Below are positions 49,303-60,150 of a stretch of DNA of 64,000 nt, piece by piece (the first letter of the stretch is position 1; each line of letters opens with the position of its first letter). The translations under genes and the position numbers were made by a program. Under the pieces are notes generated by a model. It was not told where the DNA came from. It was given only the letters and a program-made list of their open reading frames with translations, and did no database searches. The stretch comes from Planctomycetota bacterium (GTDB lineage Bacteria > Planctomycetota > Planctomycetia > Planctomycetales > Planctomycetaceae), in contig JACTNB010000027.1 in the NCBI GenBank assembly GCA_014584345.1, positions 1-64,000 of the forward strand, in the 5' to 3' direction.

Positions 49303-50751
49303 TTGAAGACGCATGTTTCCGTTGGAATTCAGGAATTGCTGGAACGCCGCGCCCCCCCGCGCGTGCATCTGGTCGGACTGCGCGGAACAGGGGTCCGGTC
49401 CCTGGCCGATTTTTTGCTGTGCCGGGGCTGGCGCGTCGGCGGGTCCGACGTCGCGTTCTCCGAGCGGGAACAGCAGGGTTACGCAGCGCGCGGTGTGGTG
49501 GTTCAGCGAGACCACTCTGCCCGGAATATCACCGCGGACCTGGATCTGGTCGTCTACAGCCTGGCCGTACCACCCGATAATCCCGAACGCCTACAAGCGG
49601 CAAGCCTGGGGATACGGACGGTTTCCTATGTCGAGTTTCTGGGGGAGTTGACCCGGCTGATGCCCACGCTGGGCGTGGCGGGGACGCATGGCAAAACGAC
49701 CACCTGTTGCCTGTTGAAACATGTCCTGCGGGAGGCCGGGCAGGGAGTCGAAGCCCTTTGTGGGGGGCGTTTGTTGCAGGACGAACCGGGTGGGGCAAGT
49801 TCATCCGCGGGCTGGCTGATTGCCGAGTGTTGCGAATTTCGTCAGGCTTTTCTCGGCATGCATCCCCGTTTTGCTGCTCTGCTCGGCGTGGAACCCGATC
49901 ATTTCGACTGTTATGCCGATACCGAGGCGCTGGTCGCCGCGTTCGGGGAATTTTGTGGCCAGTTGCCCTCGGAAGGAAAACTGGTGGTCAATGCCGACAG
50001 TCCTCTGGCAGTGCGAGCCGCTCGGGGAGCCGTCTGCCCGGTGGAGTATTTCAGCCTGCAGCCTGAGTCGTGCGTGGCCGCGGCCTTGTCGGCAATGTGG
50101 CGGGTCGACCGGATCCAAGCTGTCCCCACGGGCATGTCGTTTCGTTTACGTGGCCCCATGGGTGCATGGACGCCATTCCATGTTCCCCTCTTCGGGGCAC
50201 ATCAGGTGGCCAATACGGTGGCTGCGGTGGTGTTGTTGAAAACCATGGGGGTGGGCGACGCGGAGATTCAGGCTGGGTTGCGAAATTTTCCGGGCGTGGA
50301 ACGCCGTTTTCAAGGGTGGGGGAGTTATCGGGGGTGGAGTTTATGGGACGACTACGCGCATCATCCCTCGGAGATCGAGGCGACGCTGGCCGCCGCACGT
50401 CTGAGATTTGGCGGGCACCCGTTGACCGTTGCCTTTCAGCCCCACCAGATACTACGGACGCGAAAATTACTACCGGACTTTGCCCGGTCACTGGCGGCAG
50501 CGGATCGGGTCCTGATTCTGCCAATTTTTGCCGCCAGGGAACACGTAGATGAACAGACGGTTCACGTCGCGCGGGAACTGGTGGACCGTGGAAATTCCAT
50601 ATCGTCCGTATTTGAATTCTGTCCCACGCTTGACCATTTGCGGTCGATGCTCGACGATACGCAGTTTAATGGGCCTAAGGAACAACAGCCTGTCTTTCTG
50701 ACCCTGGGAGCAGGGGATATTGATCGGATTTTCAATGAATTGCCTCGATAA
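49303..50751 (+). CDS. murC: UDP-N-acetylmuramate--L-alanine ligase
   Basis: A 482-residue Mur ligase adding L-Ala to UDP-MurNAc. [30 protein letters not shown] is the N-terminal Rossmann domain, GTHGKTTT (127-134) binds ATP, and [42 protein letters not shown] carries the ERRFQ and DDYAHHP hallmarks. The start is a TTG with TGGAA six bases before it; no ATG or GTG is in a suitable place. murB overlaps its last 17 bases. Its presence with murB and ddl shows peptidoglycan precursor synthesis. Confidence 0.93.
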   Translation: MKTHVSVGIQELLERRAPPRVHLVGLRGTGVRSLADFLLCRGWRVGGSDVAFSEREQQGYAARGVVVQRDHSARNITADLDLVVYSLAVPPDNPERLQAASLGIRTVSYVEFLGELTRLMPTLGVAGTHGKTTTCCLLKHVLREAGQGVEALCGGRLLQDEPGGASSSAGWLIAECCEFRQAFLGMHPRFAALLGVEPDHFDCYADTEALVAAFGEFCGQLPSEGKLVVNADSPLAVRAARGAVCPVEYFSLQPESCVAAALSAMWRVDRIQAVPTGMSFRLRGPMGAWTPFHVPLFGAHQVANTVAAVVLLKTMGVGDAEIQAGLRNFPGVERRFQGWGSYRGWSLWDDYAHHPSEIEATLAAARLRFGGHPLTVAFQPHQILRTRKLLPDFARSLAAADRVLILPIFAAREHVDEQTVHVARELVDRGNSISSVFEFCPTLDHLRSMLDDTQFNGPKEQQPVFLTLGAGDIDRIFNELPR

Positions 50752-51616
50752 ATTTGCAGACATCACCCGTCGCGACGAATCCCTGGCGCCGTACACCTGG
50801 CTGAAACTGGGAGGACCGGCCCAGTACCTGATCGAGCCGCGCACCCAGGAAGAACTGGCGGAAGTGGTGCAGTGTTGCCAGCAGAATGAAATTGCCCTGC
50901 ACGTGCTGGGAGATGGCTCGAATTTGCTGGTGCGCGACGAGGGGGTGAGCGGCGTGGTGCTGCGGCTGGTTTCAGGCGAATTTTCCCGGGTGACAATCGA
51001 GGGAACCCGGGTGACTGCGGGGGCGGGAGCCTTGCTGTCCCATGTGGTTTCCCGCACGGTGGCGGCCGGTTTGACCGGATTGGAAGAGCTGGCTGGTATT
51101 CCGGGGACAATTGGTGGGGCGATCGTCGGGAATGCGGGAGGGCGAGGCGGGGAACTCGGCTCCAAGGTGGAATCGATCCAGGTTGTCACGCATCGGGGAG
51201 TCATCGAAACCATTCCGGCGGACCTGATCGGTTTCGAGTATCGAAACAGTCATATCGATGCCCCCGTGGTGATCTCCGCGACCTTGCAACTCGAAGAGGG
51301 GGATGCCGAGGAAATTACCCGGCGCTTGCGCAAAACGTGGATCATGAAAAAAGCGTCCCAGCCCCTTTCATCGCAATCGGCGGGCTGTGTGTTCAAGAAC
51401 CCCCGGGGCCTCAGCGCGGGAGCCTTAATCGAACAGGCGGGGCTCAAGGGGACGCGTGTGGGGGATTGCGAAGTGAGCGATATTCACGCCAATTTCATAA
51501 TCACTCACGAAAACACTACCAGCCACGATGTGCTTCGGCTGATTGATCTGGTCCGCTCCAAGGTGGCCGATCATCACGGCGTGGAATTGGAACTGGAAGT
51601 GAAAGTCTGGCCGTAG
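50735..51616 (+). CDS. murB: UDP-N-acetylmuramate dehydrogenase
   Basis: A 293-residue FAD enzyme that reduces UDP-GlcNAc-enolpyruvate to UDP-MurNAc. [15 protein letters not shown] opens the FAD domain, [23 protein letters not shown] and [20 protein letters not shown] are the family motifs, and [25 protein letters not shown] carries the catalytic region, with Cys where E. coli has Ser. It overlaps murC by 17 bases, so translation is probably coupled. The frame is open five codons further to 50720. The convergent thiO stop is 23 bases beyond its end. Confidence 0.95.
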   Translation: MNCLDKFADITRRDESLAPYTWLKLGGPAQYLIEPRTQEELAEVVQCCQQNEIALHVLGDGSNLLVRDEGVSGVVLRLVSGEFSRVTIEGTRVTAGAGALLSHVVSRTVAAGLTGLEELAGIPGTIGGAIVGNAGGRGGELGSKVESIQVVTHRGVIETIPADLIGFEYRNSHIDAPVVISATLQLEEGDAEEITRRLRKTWIMKKASQPLSSQSAGCVFKNPRGLSAGALIEQAGLKGTRVGDCEVSDIHANFIITHENTTSHDVLRLIDLVRSKVADHHGVELELEVKVWP

Positions 51617-51639
51617 AACGGGCCTCGCCGGGATGCGGA

Positions 51640-52779
51640 TCACGCGGGCGATTCAGTGTGGGGGGCATCGTCCACGGGGAGCAGGAATCTTTCGGGAGAA
51701 AAAGGGGAGATGTCCAGATCCGGCGGCTGGTCCAGCAGCAGTTGTCTCATGATCCTGCCCGTCAGCGGCGAAAGCGACAAGCCGGCGCGATAATGTCCCG
51801 TGGCCATCCAGGCGTTCTTCCAGTGGGGAAAACGTCCCAGGATGGGCAACAGATCCTGCGTTGCCGGGCGAAAACCACACCAGTGCCGTTCCGGGGATAC
51901 GTGCTCCAGTTCGGGAACGAGGGACTTCCCAAAATCCAGCAGCTGTTGCAACAACTCCTCGTTTTCCTCGCGATTGAATCCGACGCGTTCCTCGGTGGAA
52001 CCGATCAACAGGCGACCATCGGCACGTGGCACGAGATAGCGTTTCCCCTGTTCCACAATTCCTCGCAAAAAACCGGGCGTACGGAGCAAAACGATCTGCC
52101 CGCGCACGGGTTCCACGGGAAAATTCCACTGCAGCAGGTCCCGCAGAGACTGTGTCCAAGCCCCCGTGGCCCAAAGAAATTGCCCGGCGGCAAGTGTTCC
52201 CTCGGAAGTGCGCAGATGCCGAATCCCTTGGGCGTCGGCATCGACAGAATGCAAAGTTACACCTCTGGTGCAACGCACACCGAGTTGCAGGCAGGCGGCC
52301 AGCAAGGCTGCCAGATGGCGGGGATTGCGAACCTGGGCCTGTTGCGGCAGCGCATAGGCCAGTGCGGAAGCTGGTCGCAAGGCTGGTTCGAGACGACTGC
52401 AATCGTCCGCATCGAGAGGGGTGGCAGTCACTCCCTGTTGAGTCCAGCGTGCCATTTCGCTCTGGAATACCTCGGGCGCCACGTCGGGCTCGGCCAGAAT
52501 GACCGCGCCGCAGCGGCGATATTCGTTATCCAGTCCCGTTGCCTGGAACAGTTCCGCGGACACGTCCGGCCATAACAGGGCACTTTGCCTGGACATTTCG
52601 CGATAGGGCCGGTTCTCGAAGTGAATATCCCCTGGGGGAATCATACCGGCCCCCGCCCACGAGGCTTCCTTGCCAGGCTCGCGTCGGTCAATTAAATGCA
52701 CGCGTGCCCCTTGGCGTGCCAGTTCCCATGCGGTGGACAGCCCGATCACTCCCCCGCCAATAATTAACACGTCATCCAT
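51640..52779 (-). CDS. thiO: Glycine oxidase/FAD-dependent amine oxidase (ThiO-like)
   Basis: A 379-residue D-amino-acid-oxidase-fold enzyme. The FAD motif is DVLIIGGGVIGLSTAWELARQGARVHLIDR; GKEASWAGAGMIPPGD is the ThiO/DAO-type loop, and VEPVRGQIVLLRTPGFL, YLVPRADGRLLIGSTEERVGF and GFRPATQDLLPILGRFPHWKNAWMATGHYRAGLSLSPLTGRIM are typical of ThiO. Such enzymes make dehydroglycine for the thiamin thiazole. No other thi gene and no TPP riboswitch is nearby, so a broader amine oxidase role remains possible. It lies beyond murC-murB, convergent. Confidence 0.85.
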   Translation of the reverse strand: MDDVLIIGGGVIGLSTAWELARQGARVHLIDRREPGKEASWAGAGMIPPGDIHFENRPYREMSRQSALLWPDVSAELFQATGLDNEYRRCGAVILAEPDVAPEVFQSEMARWTQQGVTATPLDADDCSRLEPALRPASALAYALPQQAQVRNPRHLAALLAACLQLGVRCTRGVTLHSVDADAQGIRHLRTSEGTLAAGQFLWATGAWTQSLRDLLQWNFPVEPVRGQIVLLRTPGFLRGIVEQGKRYLVPRADGRLLIGSTEERVGFNREENEELLQQLLDFGKSLVPELEHVSPERHWCGFRPATQDLLPILGRFPHWKNAWMATGHYRAGLSLSPLTGRIMRQLLLDQPPDLDISPFSPERFLLPVDDAPHTESPA

Positions 52780-52883
52780 CGATACCGCTTGACCACAGCC
52801 CTATGCCGAATGAGTCCAGGCGCACAGCCTGTGCATGTCCACTTCGCACCCTGGCGTGTCTCACCTTGAAATGCCACACGAGT

Positions 52884-54794
52884 TCACAACGCCCGACGCA
52901 AGGCTTGCGCGAGATCAGCCGAGGTGGCATTATAAACTTCCCGGCAGGCTTCGTTCACGTTGCGTCCGTCGATCACCAGCCGGGCAAAACGGCGAAATTG
53001 TTCCGCACTTCCCGAATTCAACAGAAAACGGGTCGTCACATAGCCGACATGTTCGGTGGCATCGGGTGCGAAGGTGCCGTTCTGGAACAGGTCTTCGGGC
53101 CTCCGCAACCCTGCCAGCACCCCCGAGGCGGACCCCTGCATCGATTTTTCAAACTCATCCGAGCGTAGCGCGGGATCCGCCAACGCCCAACCGGCCCCTT
53201 CCAGCAACCAGAGGGGCCGCGCGCGGGCATTGGTTTGCCAATAGGCCGAATTCAGGGACTTGAATAAGGTCCACCGCAGGGCCGGCTTCGTCGCGGTGGA
53301 GACATCTCCGGTATCGAGTAGAGCCACGTAGGCATCGTTGAAGTTATCCGTGACCCGCGCGTGGCCAAACAGGGTATCTGCAGGTTGACGATTTTCGATC
53401 GAGCGGTTGAATTCGTCGTAGTCGTAACGATCCTTGAAGACATAAATCGCAAGGCGTCCCCGCCAACTGGGCAAATCCTTCAGCCCGAACCGGGACTGCA
53501 GATCCTTCAAGCCAGCATCGGCCCAGGTCGCCACTTCCCCCATGCGGGAGGAATCCACGTTCCCCATGATCAGGAATTTATCGGTACTGACGGTAATTGG
53601 CTTGGCGCTGGCCAGCGTGCGACGCCAGTGGGCCTCGGCCTTATCCTGGCGAAATTTCTGGAACTCCGGCTCGGGCATTTCGCGCAGCCGTTTCGCGAGA
53701 ACTTCCTCGTCGGTGGGGACCAAGTCCCGGATTCGCATTTTGGGATCATCCACATCGATTTTGATCCCTTCCAAAATCCAGGTTCGAAGGTCTTCGTAGT
53801 TTTTGCGCGTGATACGGGCCTGGCCCTGGGGCATCCGCGGATTTTCCAGCCCCCCCGTCAGACGGAACAGTCGGCTCTCTTCGAGTTTACCGGGAATCAG
53901 CACGACTCCGCTGTCGCCGCCGATCAACATGCTCTCGATGGTTTCCAGGGAAAAGCCGCTGTCGGGATTATTGCCGCCGTGGCAGCCGATACAAAACGTG
54001 ACAAACAGCGGGGCAATATCCTGCTTGAAAGAAACGGTTTCGGTGCCCTCCGGCTTGGCAATCTTGATTTCGGGTTTTTTCATCGTGGGCTTGCCCAGGT
54101 CCGCGAGCAGGGTCGTTTCGTCGTCGTGATCGTACCGCGCCCCCTGATTAATCCACTCCGCGATTTTGTTGATCTCGGCGGGGGGTAATGGCTGGGGCCC
54201 GCGCGGCATGCGTTGCTGCCCGGGTGCAACGAGCCGCAATGCCAGTAGACTCCGCTGAGCACTCCCTGGCACAAGGAGGGGCCCGGATGTTCCTCCCTGG
54301 CGGAGTCCCGCAAAGGTATCGAGACGCAGGCCCCCACGGGCATCGTCATCGTGGCAACTCACGCATTTGCCGGCCAGAATGGGCGCGATTTCCTTGCTGA
54401 AGCTGATCCCCTGATTCGGTTTTGACGCATCGCCGGGGTTCATTTGTCGCTGCAACTGCTGTTTTTGTGTGTCAATCGCCTTTTGCAACCCCGCGATGGC
54501 CGGATCCTGATCGGTCACGCCCGCGGCTGACGCAATCTCCTTCAAGGTGCCCTCGGTTTCCTCCAGCAGTTTTTGCGCTTCTTCGAAATCCTTGCGACGG
54601 ATCAGTGAGGAGGCCTTGGTGAGTTCGCGGCGCAGATTGCTCAAATCGCGGCGATGTTCAGGAGTTAACTGTGCCTGCACGGGCGTTTCGATAGCCAGCA
54701 TTCCCACAAACATCGCCAGCAGCATGAGTGCCACGGCAGGCTTGAAGCTTTGCATGAAAAGCTCGCACTTCATCAACAGGCAGGAGAACTTCAT
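52884..54794 (-). CDS. Cytochrome c domains fused to degenerate peptidase MA-like domain
   Basis: A 636-residue exported protein. The signal peptide is inside the first 42 residues (VALMLLAMFVGMLAIETPVQAQ). A helical part (about 43-120) is followed by two planctomycete-type cytochrome c domains: CVSCH (144-148, ...GGLRLDTFAGLRQGG) and CIGCH (268-272, ...SGFSLETIESMLIGG). From about 385 comes a domain resembling metallopeptidase MA, with WLLEGAGWALAD (529-540) after a helix, LRWTLFKSLNSAYW (506-519), where HExxH would be expected. The zinc motif is missing, so it is probably a non-catalytic relative. Three ATGs are possible (54794, 54773, 54755). Confidence 0.75.
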   Translation of the reverse strand: MKFSCLLMKCELFMQSFKPAVALMLLAMFVGMLAIETPVQAQLTPEHRRDLSNLRRELTKASSLIRRKDFEEAQKLLEETEGTLKEIASAAGVTDQDPAIAGLQKAIDTQKQQLQRQMNPGDASKPNQGISFSKEIAPILAGKCVSCHDDDARGGLRLDTFAGLRQGGTSGPLLVPGSAQRSLLALRLVAPGQQRMPRGPQPLPPAEINKIAEWINQGARYDHDDETTLLADLGKPTMKKPEIKIAKPEGTETVSFKQDIAPLFVTFCIGCHGGNNPDSGFSLETIESMLIGGDSGVVLIPGKLEESRLFRLTGGLENPRMPQGQARITRKNYEDLRTWILEGIKIDVDDPKMRIRDLVPTDEEVLAKRLREMPEPEFQKFRQDKAEAHWRRTLASAKPITVSTDKFLIMGNVDSSRMGEVATWADAGLKDLQSRFGLKDLPSWRGRLAIYVFKDRYDYDEFNRSIENRQPADTLFGHARVTDNFNDAYVALLDTGDVSTATKPALRWTLFKSLNSAYWQTNARARPLWLLEGAGWALADPALRSDEFEKSMQGSASGVLAGLRRPEDLFQNGTFAPDATEHVGYVTTRFLLNSGSAEQFRRFARLVIDGRNVNEACREVYNATSADLAQALRRAL

Positions 54795-55128
54795 CGGGCA
54801 GCCCTTTGGGGGTAGCGTGTCGGAACAGTACAGCCCACCTCGGGATCAGGCCGAAAGGTCCATTCCAAGGGGACTGAAGGCGAGCGGACAGCGTATTGAC
54901 CGCTTTTTGAGTTTATACGTAAACCACATCAAATCGCAAACAGTGAACCGAAATTTCGACCGGACGGGCCAGATTCCATTTTTTTGCCTGTTCCCCATTC
55001 GGACACTACCGGGAGATTCCTCGGAACCGAAGCAGGGCCCCCTTATTTGTTTCCGAGGAACGCCCCTGCCGGTATTATTAAGATGTGTTCCTTCCGTATA
55101 ATCCGTTTTCTTCCTGGCTACTCTCGAC
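54795..55128. other. Divergent region upstream of cytochrome fusion and larE
   Basis: No gene. TATAAT at 55097-55102 on the plus strand would put the larE transcript start about 20 bases before its ATG, but no -35 hexamer fits. A GCAGGG...CCCTGC stem (about 55032-55068) is present. Confidence 0.35.
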
Positions 55129-55959
55129 ATGCTTAGCAGTACACTTATCAACAAACGAGAGAAGCTGTTGGCCTGGCTGGAGCAAGCCGGGCGAGTAGGG
55201 GTGGCATTTTCCGCGGGCGTGGACAGTACCGTGCTGGCAAAAGCGGCCCGGTTGGCATGTGGTTCCGGGGCGCTCGCCCTGCTTGCGGAAAGTCCTTCGT
55301 TGCCACGGGGAACCATGGAGGAAGCGGTTTCCCTGGCGAAACGGATCGATATTCCCTTGCAGATCCTGCAAACCGGCGAGTTTCTGCGTCCGGAATACCA
55401 GGCGAATGCGGGTAATCGGTGTTATTTCTGCAAGCAGACACTGTATTTGTGTCTCTTGGAGCGAAAGGCCAAGTTGGGGATTGATATCGTGGTGAATGGC
55501 ACGAATCTGGATGATTTGGGCGATTATCGCCCGGGCTTGCAGGCAGCAGAGGAGTTTGACGTGCGCAGCCCTTTTGTCGAAGTCGAACTGACAAAACCGG
55601 AAATCCGCGAATTGGCGCGTGACTGGGATCTCCCGGTCTGGGACAAGCCGGCCGCTCCGTGCCTGTCGAGCCGTATCGCCCATGGATTAGAAGTCACGGT
55701 GGAACGGGTTCGCCGCGTCGATGAAGCCGAAAGGTTTCTCAAAGAGTTTCTGCAGATCTCGGAATTACGAGTCCGGCACGAATTTCACGAGTTGGCCCGC
55801 ATCGAAGTGCCGCTTTCTTCGCTCGAGTTGCTGACCAGGGAAGCAAACGCCGCAACCATTGTTCAGTTTTTGCGCGATCTCGGTTTCCGATATGTCACGG
55901 TTGATCTGGCCGGCTTCCGCTCCGGCAGTCTGAACGATGTCCTGCAGCTTCAGATTTAG
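55129..55959 (+). CDS. larE: ATP-dependent sulfur transferase LarE
   Basis: A 276-residue PP-loop enzyme. The P-loop is SAGVDST (28-34; usually SGGVDST), RCYFCK (97-102) is present, and KPAAPCLSSRIAHG (173-186) carries the sacrificial cysteine Cys178, equivalent to Cys176 of the Lactobacillus protein. LarE sulfurates the pyridinium dicarboxylate made by LarB, for LarC to add nickel. larB and larC are not adjacent; a lactate racemase or another nickel-pincer enzyme would be needed elsewhere. The gene stands alone and is followed by a REP-pair element. Confidence 0.93.
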   Translation: MLSSTLINKREKLLAWLEQAGRVGVAFSAGVDSTVLAKAARLACGSGALALLAESPSLPRGTMEEAVSLAKRIDIPLQILQTGEFLRPEYQANAGNRCYFCKQTLYLCLLERKAKLGIDIVVNGTNLDDLGDYRPGLQAAEEFDVRSPFVEVELTKPEIRELARDWDLPVWDKPAAPCLSSRIAHGLEVTVERVRRVDEAERFLKEFLQISELRVRHEFHELARIEVPLSSLELLTREANAATIVQFLRDLGFRYVTVDLAGFRSGSLNDVLQLQI

Positions 55960-56003
55960 CCCATCAATTTAAGCATGAGCGCGAACACGCCGCATCGGCA
56001 AAA

Positions 56004-56140
56004 CTAGCCGCGCCCATGAGGAAGCGGGCCAGAGGTACGCCGCTCATGTCGTGTTGTTTTCCATGCGAGTGGACTTTATGTCGGGCGGGTGCATTGCGAT
56101 ATGCCGCGCCCGCAGAGCCCGCTTCCGGTCAGGCGCGGCT
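56004..56140. repeat. REP-pair (REPIN-like) element between larE and FliL-like gene
   Basis: The left arm (56004-56031: CTAGCCGCGCCC, ATGA, GGAAGCGGGCCA) is matched by an inverted right arm (56117-56140, GCCCGCTTCC...GGCGCGGCT). The arms differ from those at the window start by two bases on the left. Arm spacing is about 83 bases, as in the other copies. The element sits in a convergent intergenic gap of 247 bases. Confidence 0.75.
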
Positions 56141-56206
56141 TTACCCTCGCTCGCACTGGCGGACAGGCAGATCAGTGGCACCCGATTTCTCGCGCCTGAC
56201 GGCGTA

Positions 56207-56803
56207 TTAGTCTTCACTGGGCAACTGAAATTGCAGAAAGTTCGCGAATTGAACGTCCTTGATGAATTGATGGCCGATTACCTCGTTCAATTGTTCGACC
56301 AGTTTCGTGCGAAGCTTGGCCAGGCTGGGTTGCTTCAAATCCTCCCTGCTGGCATTACTCATGACGGCTTCCACGGTGGAGCGGAGTCGATGCTTGCGAT
56401 TATGCACGATATTTTCCACATCAAGCAGTTGTTGGGAATGCCCATTGGTTGTCAGGTAGGCATCGTATTGCAGCACGGTCAGGTTACTGGGAGTCGCGGA
56501 ACTCCGGGCCATGGTTTCGAAATCCCCCAGCGGAATTTCCAGGTTTCGCGAAGGGCCCTGGGGCGCTTGTTCTCGTTGTTGCCGGGAACGGATCTGTTCG
56601 CTGGCGCTCTGTTCCTGCACAAACAATACCAGCAGGCAGCTCATGCAAACCAGCGTGGTAATCAATACCAGTAGAAACAGATTATCGGATTTCCATTTCA
56701 GTGATGCGAACCAGGAGGGTTTCCTGGGTTGTTGTGATTGAATCTGTTTTTCCAACTCGTGCAGGCGAGTCAGCGATTCTTGCAGGTTATGCGGGAGTGA
56801 CAT
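56207..56803 (-). CDS. FliL-like single-pass membrane protein
   Basis: A 198-residue protein with a short cytoplasmic N-terminus, one membrane helix (about 41-61, NLFLLVLITTLVCMSCLLVLFV) and a periplasmic domain. Its end, RLRSTVEAVMSNASREDLKQPSLAKLRTKLVEQLNEVIG...VQFANFLQFQL, follows the FliL pattern (paired helices, a closing strand). FliL stabilises the flagellar stator in swimming bacteria, but no flagellar gene is nearby. It could belong to a motility set elsewhere or be a paralogue with another role. It follows the JmjC/cupin-like gene by 63 bases. Confidence 0.6.
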   Translation of the reverse strand: MSLPHNLQESLTRLHELEKQIQSQQPRKPSWFASLKWKSDNLFLLVLITTLVCMSCLLVLFVQEQSASEQIRSRQQREQAPQGPSRNLEIPLGDFETMARSSATPSNLTVLQYDAYLTTNGHSQQLLDVENIVHNRKHRLRSTVEAVMSNASREDLKQPSLAKLRTKLVEQLNEVIGHQFIKDVQFANFLQFQLPSED

Positions 56804-56866
56804 AGGCGTGGTATTTGGAAAGGGTGGGATTCGTGGGAGAGTTCGTCCAAGGGAAAGGCGTGCCCA

Positions 56867-57922
56867 CTAGACACCGGCAAGTACCGCTTCCTCTTCCGTA
56901 AAAGAGAGATCCGTCTGGCCGTCCAGCAGCACATAACCTTTGTCCGCCAGGGGGTCGATGCGGAATCGTTTGCGGTAGGAAAATGGTTCCGGGGACTTTC
57001 GTTTTGTCAGTTGATCCCATATCCGCAGACAGCGCACATAGGCTTCCTTGAACCGGGCGGTCCAGAGCCGAGGATCCGTCGAGAGATGTTTGCAGCCAAA
57101 CTGTCGCCGTAAATGATAATTGGCCAGATGGACGTTGATCCGCCGCTTAGCCAGGGGGTTGCGGTGTTCCGTCGACAGGGAAACGTTCAGTCCGTCGCGG
57201 TTTGTCACGCGATGGGGTGTGTTTTGCGGCCAGGTGATCATCTGGCCCGGTTGCAGCCGAAATGAAATCGCGTAATTTTCGAACCAGGATTGATAAGGCA
57301 TATCTTCGGCCATTTGGCCCAGAATCAGCCGTTCGATATTGCGAGGCGAAACGAAACGATCGTCGAAGGGGGGATAGACCCAGACCTGCTTTTCTCCCCG
57401 CAAATGCCACAACATGTTCACAGGCAAGTCGATATGGTAATACACCATGGCGTTGGGCGAGGAAATCAGGAGATTCGCGGAGCGATGCTGTGCCTGAAAT
57501 CCGGGGCATTGGGATTCCAGTTCGTGGTAGATGGAATCCAGCATTCGGGCGTATTCGGGATGAAAACGGGCCAGCGAGACCAGATTGACCCATAACTGCC
57601 CGTTCTTGACGGCTTGCAGCAGATCCTCGGCGGAAGTCTCGCCGCGTACGCCGGTCATCCATTCGAACCTGTTTTCATCGTTCCCCATGGCGGCAATGGT
57701 CAGGTAATCCTGGGGATGCAGATCGATCAACTCGCACAGAGCCTCGTCGGAAAACAGTCCGCTCTCATGCACGCGGTGCCGGGCCGTGAGCACGGTTTTT
57801 TCCAGCATGCGGTAATCTTCGGGGGGCCAATCCACAAGATATGAATTTTCCGAATACACGTCCGCTTCTCCCAGATCTGGATGATGCATGCCACAGTTGA
57901 AGAAATCCACTGTGGGAAGCAT
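56867..57922 (-). CDS. JmjC/cupin-like 2-oxoglutarate oxygenase-type protein
   Basis: A 351-residue protein with a cupin core. YYHIDLPVNMLWHLRGEKQVWVYPP carries the HxD metal residues (His163, Asp165) and WPQNTPHRVTN supplies His237; GEKQVWVYPP and LQPGQMITWPQNTPHRV are the JmjC/cupin_8 strand pattern. Such proteins are mostly Fe(II)/2-oxoglutarate hydroxylases of proteins or small molecules. The flanks (1-130 and 250-351) are helical, with KRRINVHLANYHLRRQFG. It lies between dxs and the FliL-like gene on the same strand. The substrate is unknown. Confidence 0.72.
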   Translation of the reverse strand: MLPTVDFFNCGMHHPDLGEADVYSENSYLVDWPPEDYRMLEKTVLTARHRVHESGLFSDEALCELIDLHPQDYLTIAAMGNDENRFEWMTGVRGETSAEDLLQAVKNGQLWVNLVSLARFHPEYARMLDSIYHELESQCPGFQAQHRSANLLISSPNAMVYYHIDLPVNMLWHLRGEKQVWVYPPFDDRFVSPRNIERLILGQMAEDMPYQSWFENYAISFRLQPGQMITWPQNTPHRVTNRDGLNVSLSTEHRNPLAKRRINVHLANYHLRRQFGCKHLSTDPRLWTARFKEAYVRCLRIWDQLTKRKSPEPFSYRKRFRIDPLADKGYVLLDGQTDLSFTEEEAVLAGV

Positions 57923-58024
57923 AACTCGGGGATCGGGAGAAGTGCCCGAAAAACGGGGGCGGAAATACCGACCGGCACCCCCACGGCAAAATCAACCGAC
58001 AGAATCGATATCGGTGTACCGGAG

Positions 58025-58046
58025 GCTGTTGCCCCGGGGCAACAGC
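58025..58046. repeat. Perfect 22-bp palindrome downstream of dxs
   Basis: GCTGTTGCCCC followed directly by its reverse complement, with no spacer. It lies 11 bases after the dxs stop codon and about 100 bases before the JmjC/cupin-like start. There is no T run, so it is not a typical terminator. A dimer-binding site or cruciform is possible. Confidence 0.7.
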
Positions 58047-58057
58047 GTGTGCGAAAA

Positions 58058-59977
<1,920 letters not shown>

Positions 59978-60150
59978 CACTTTTCCAACGATTCGCCGCC
60001 AGGGGCGAATGCTTTCTTCGTGGTCTATGTTGAATCATTACAAGAGATTCGATCGATACCCGGCCCGTCGGGAATACCCTGGTACCATCCCGAATCCCAT
60101 TCTCCGCCTGCCGCGGCAATTTCGCTCACGTTTTCGCGAGCAAAATTCCC

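Noticed and set aside
52780..52883. TPP riboswitch upstream of thiO
   Set aside because: The conserved CTGAGA and related boxes are missing, and the gap is only about 100 bases.
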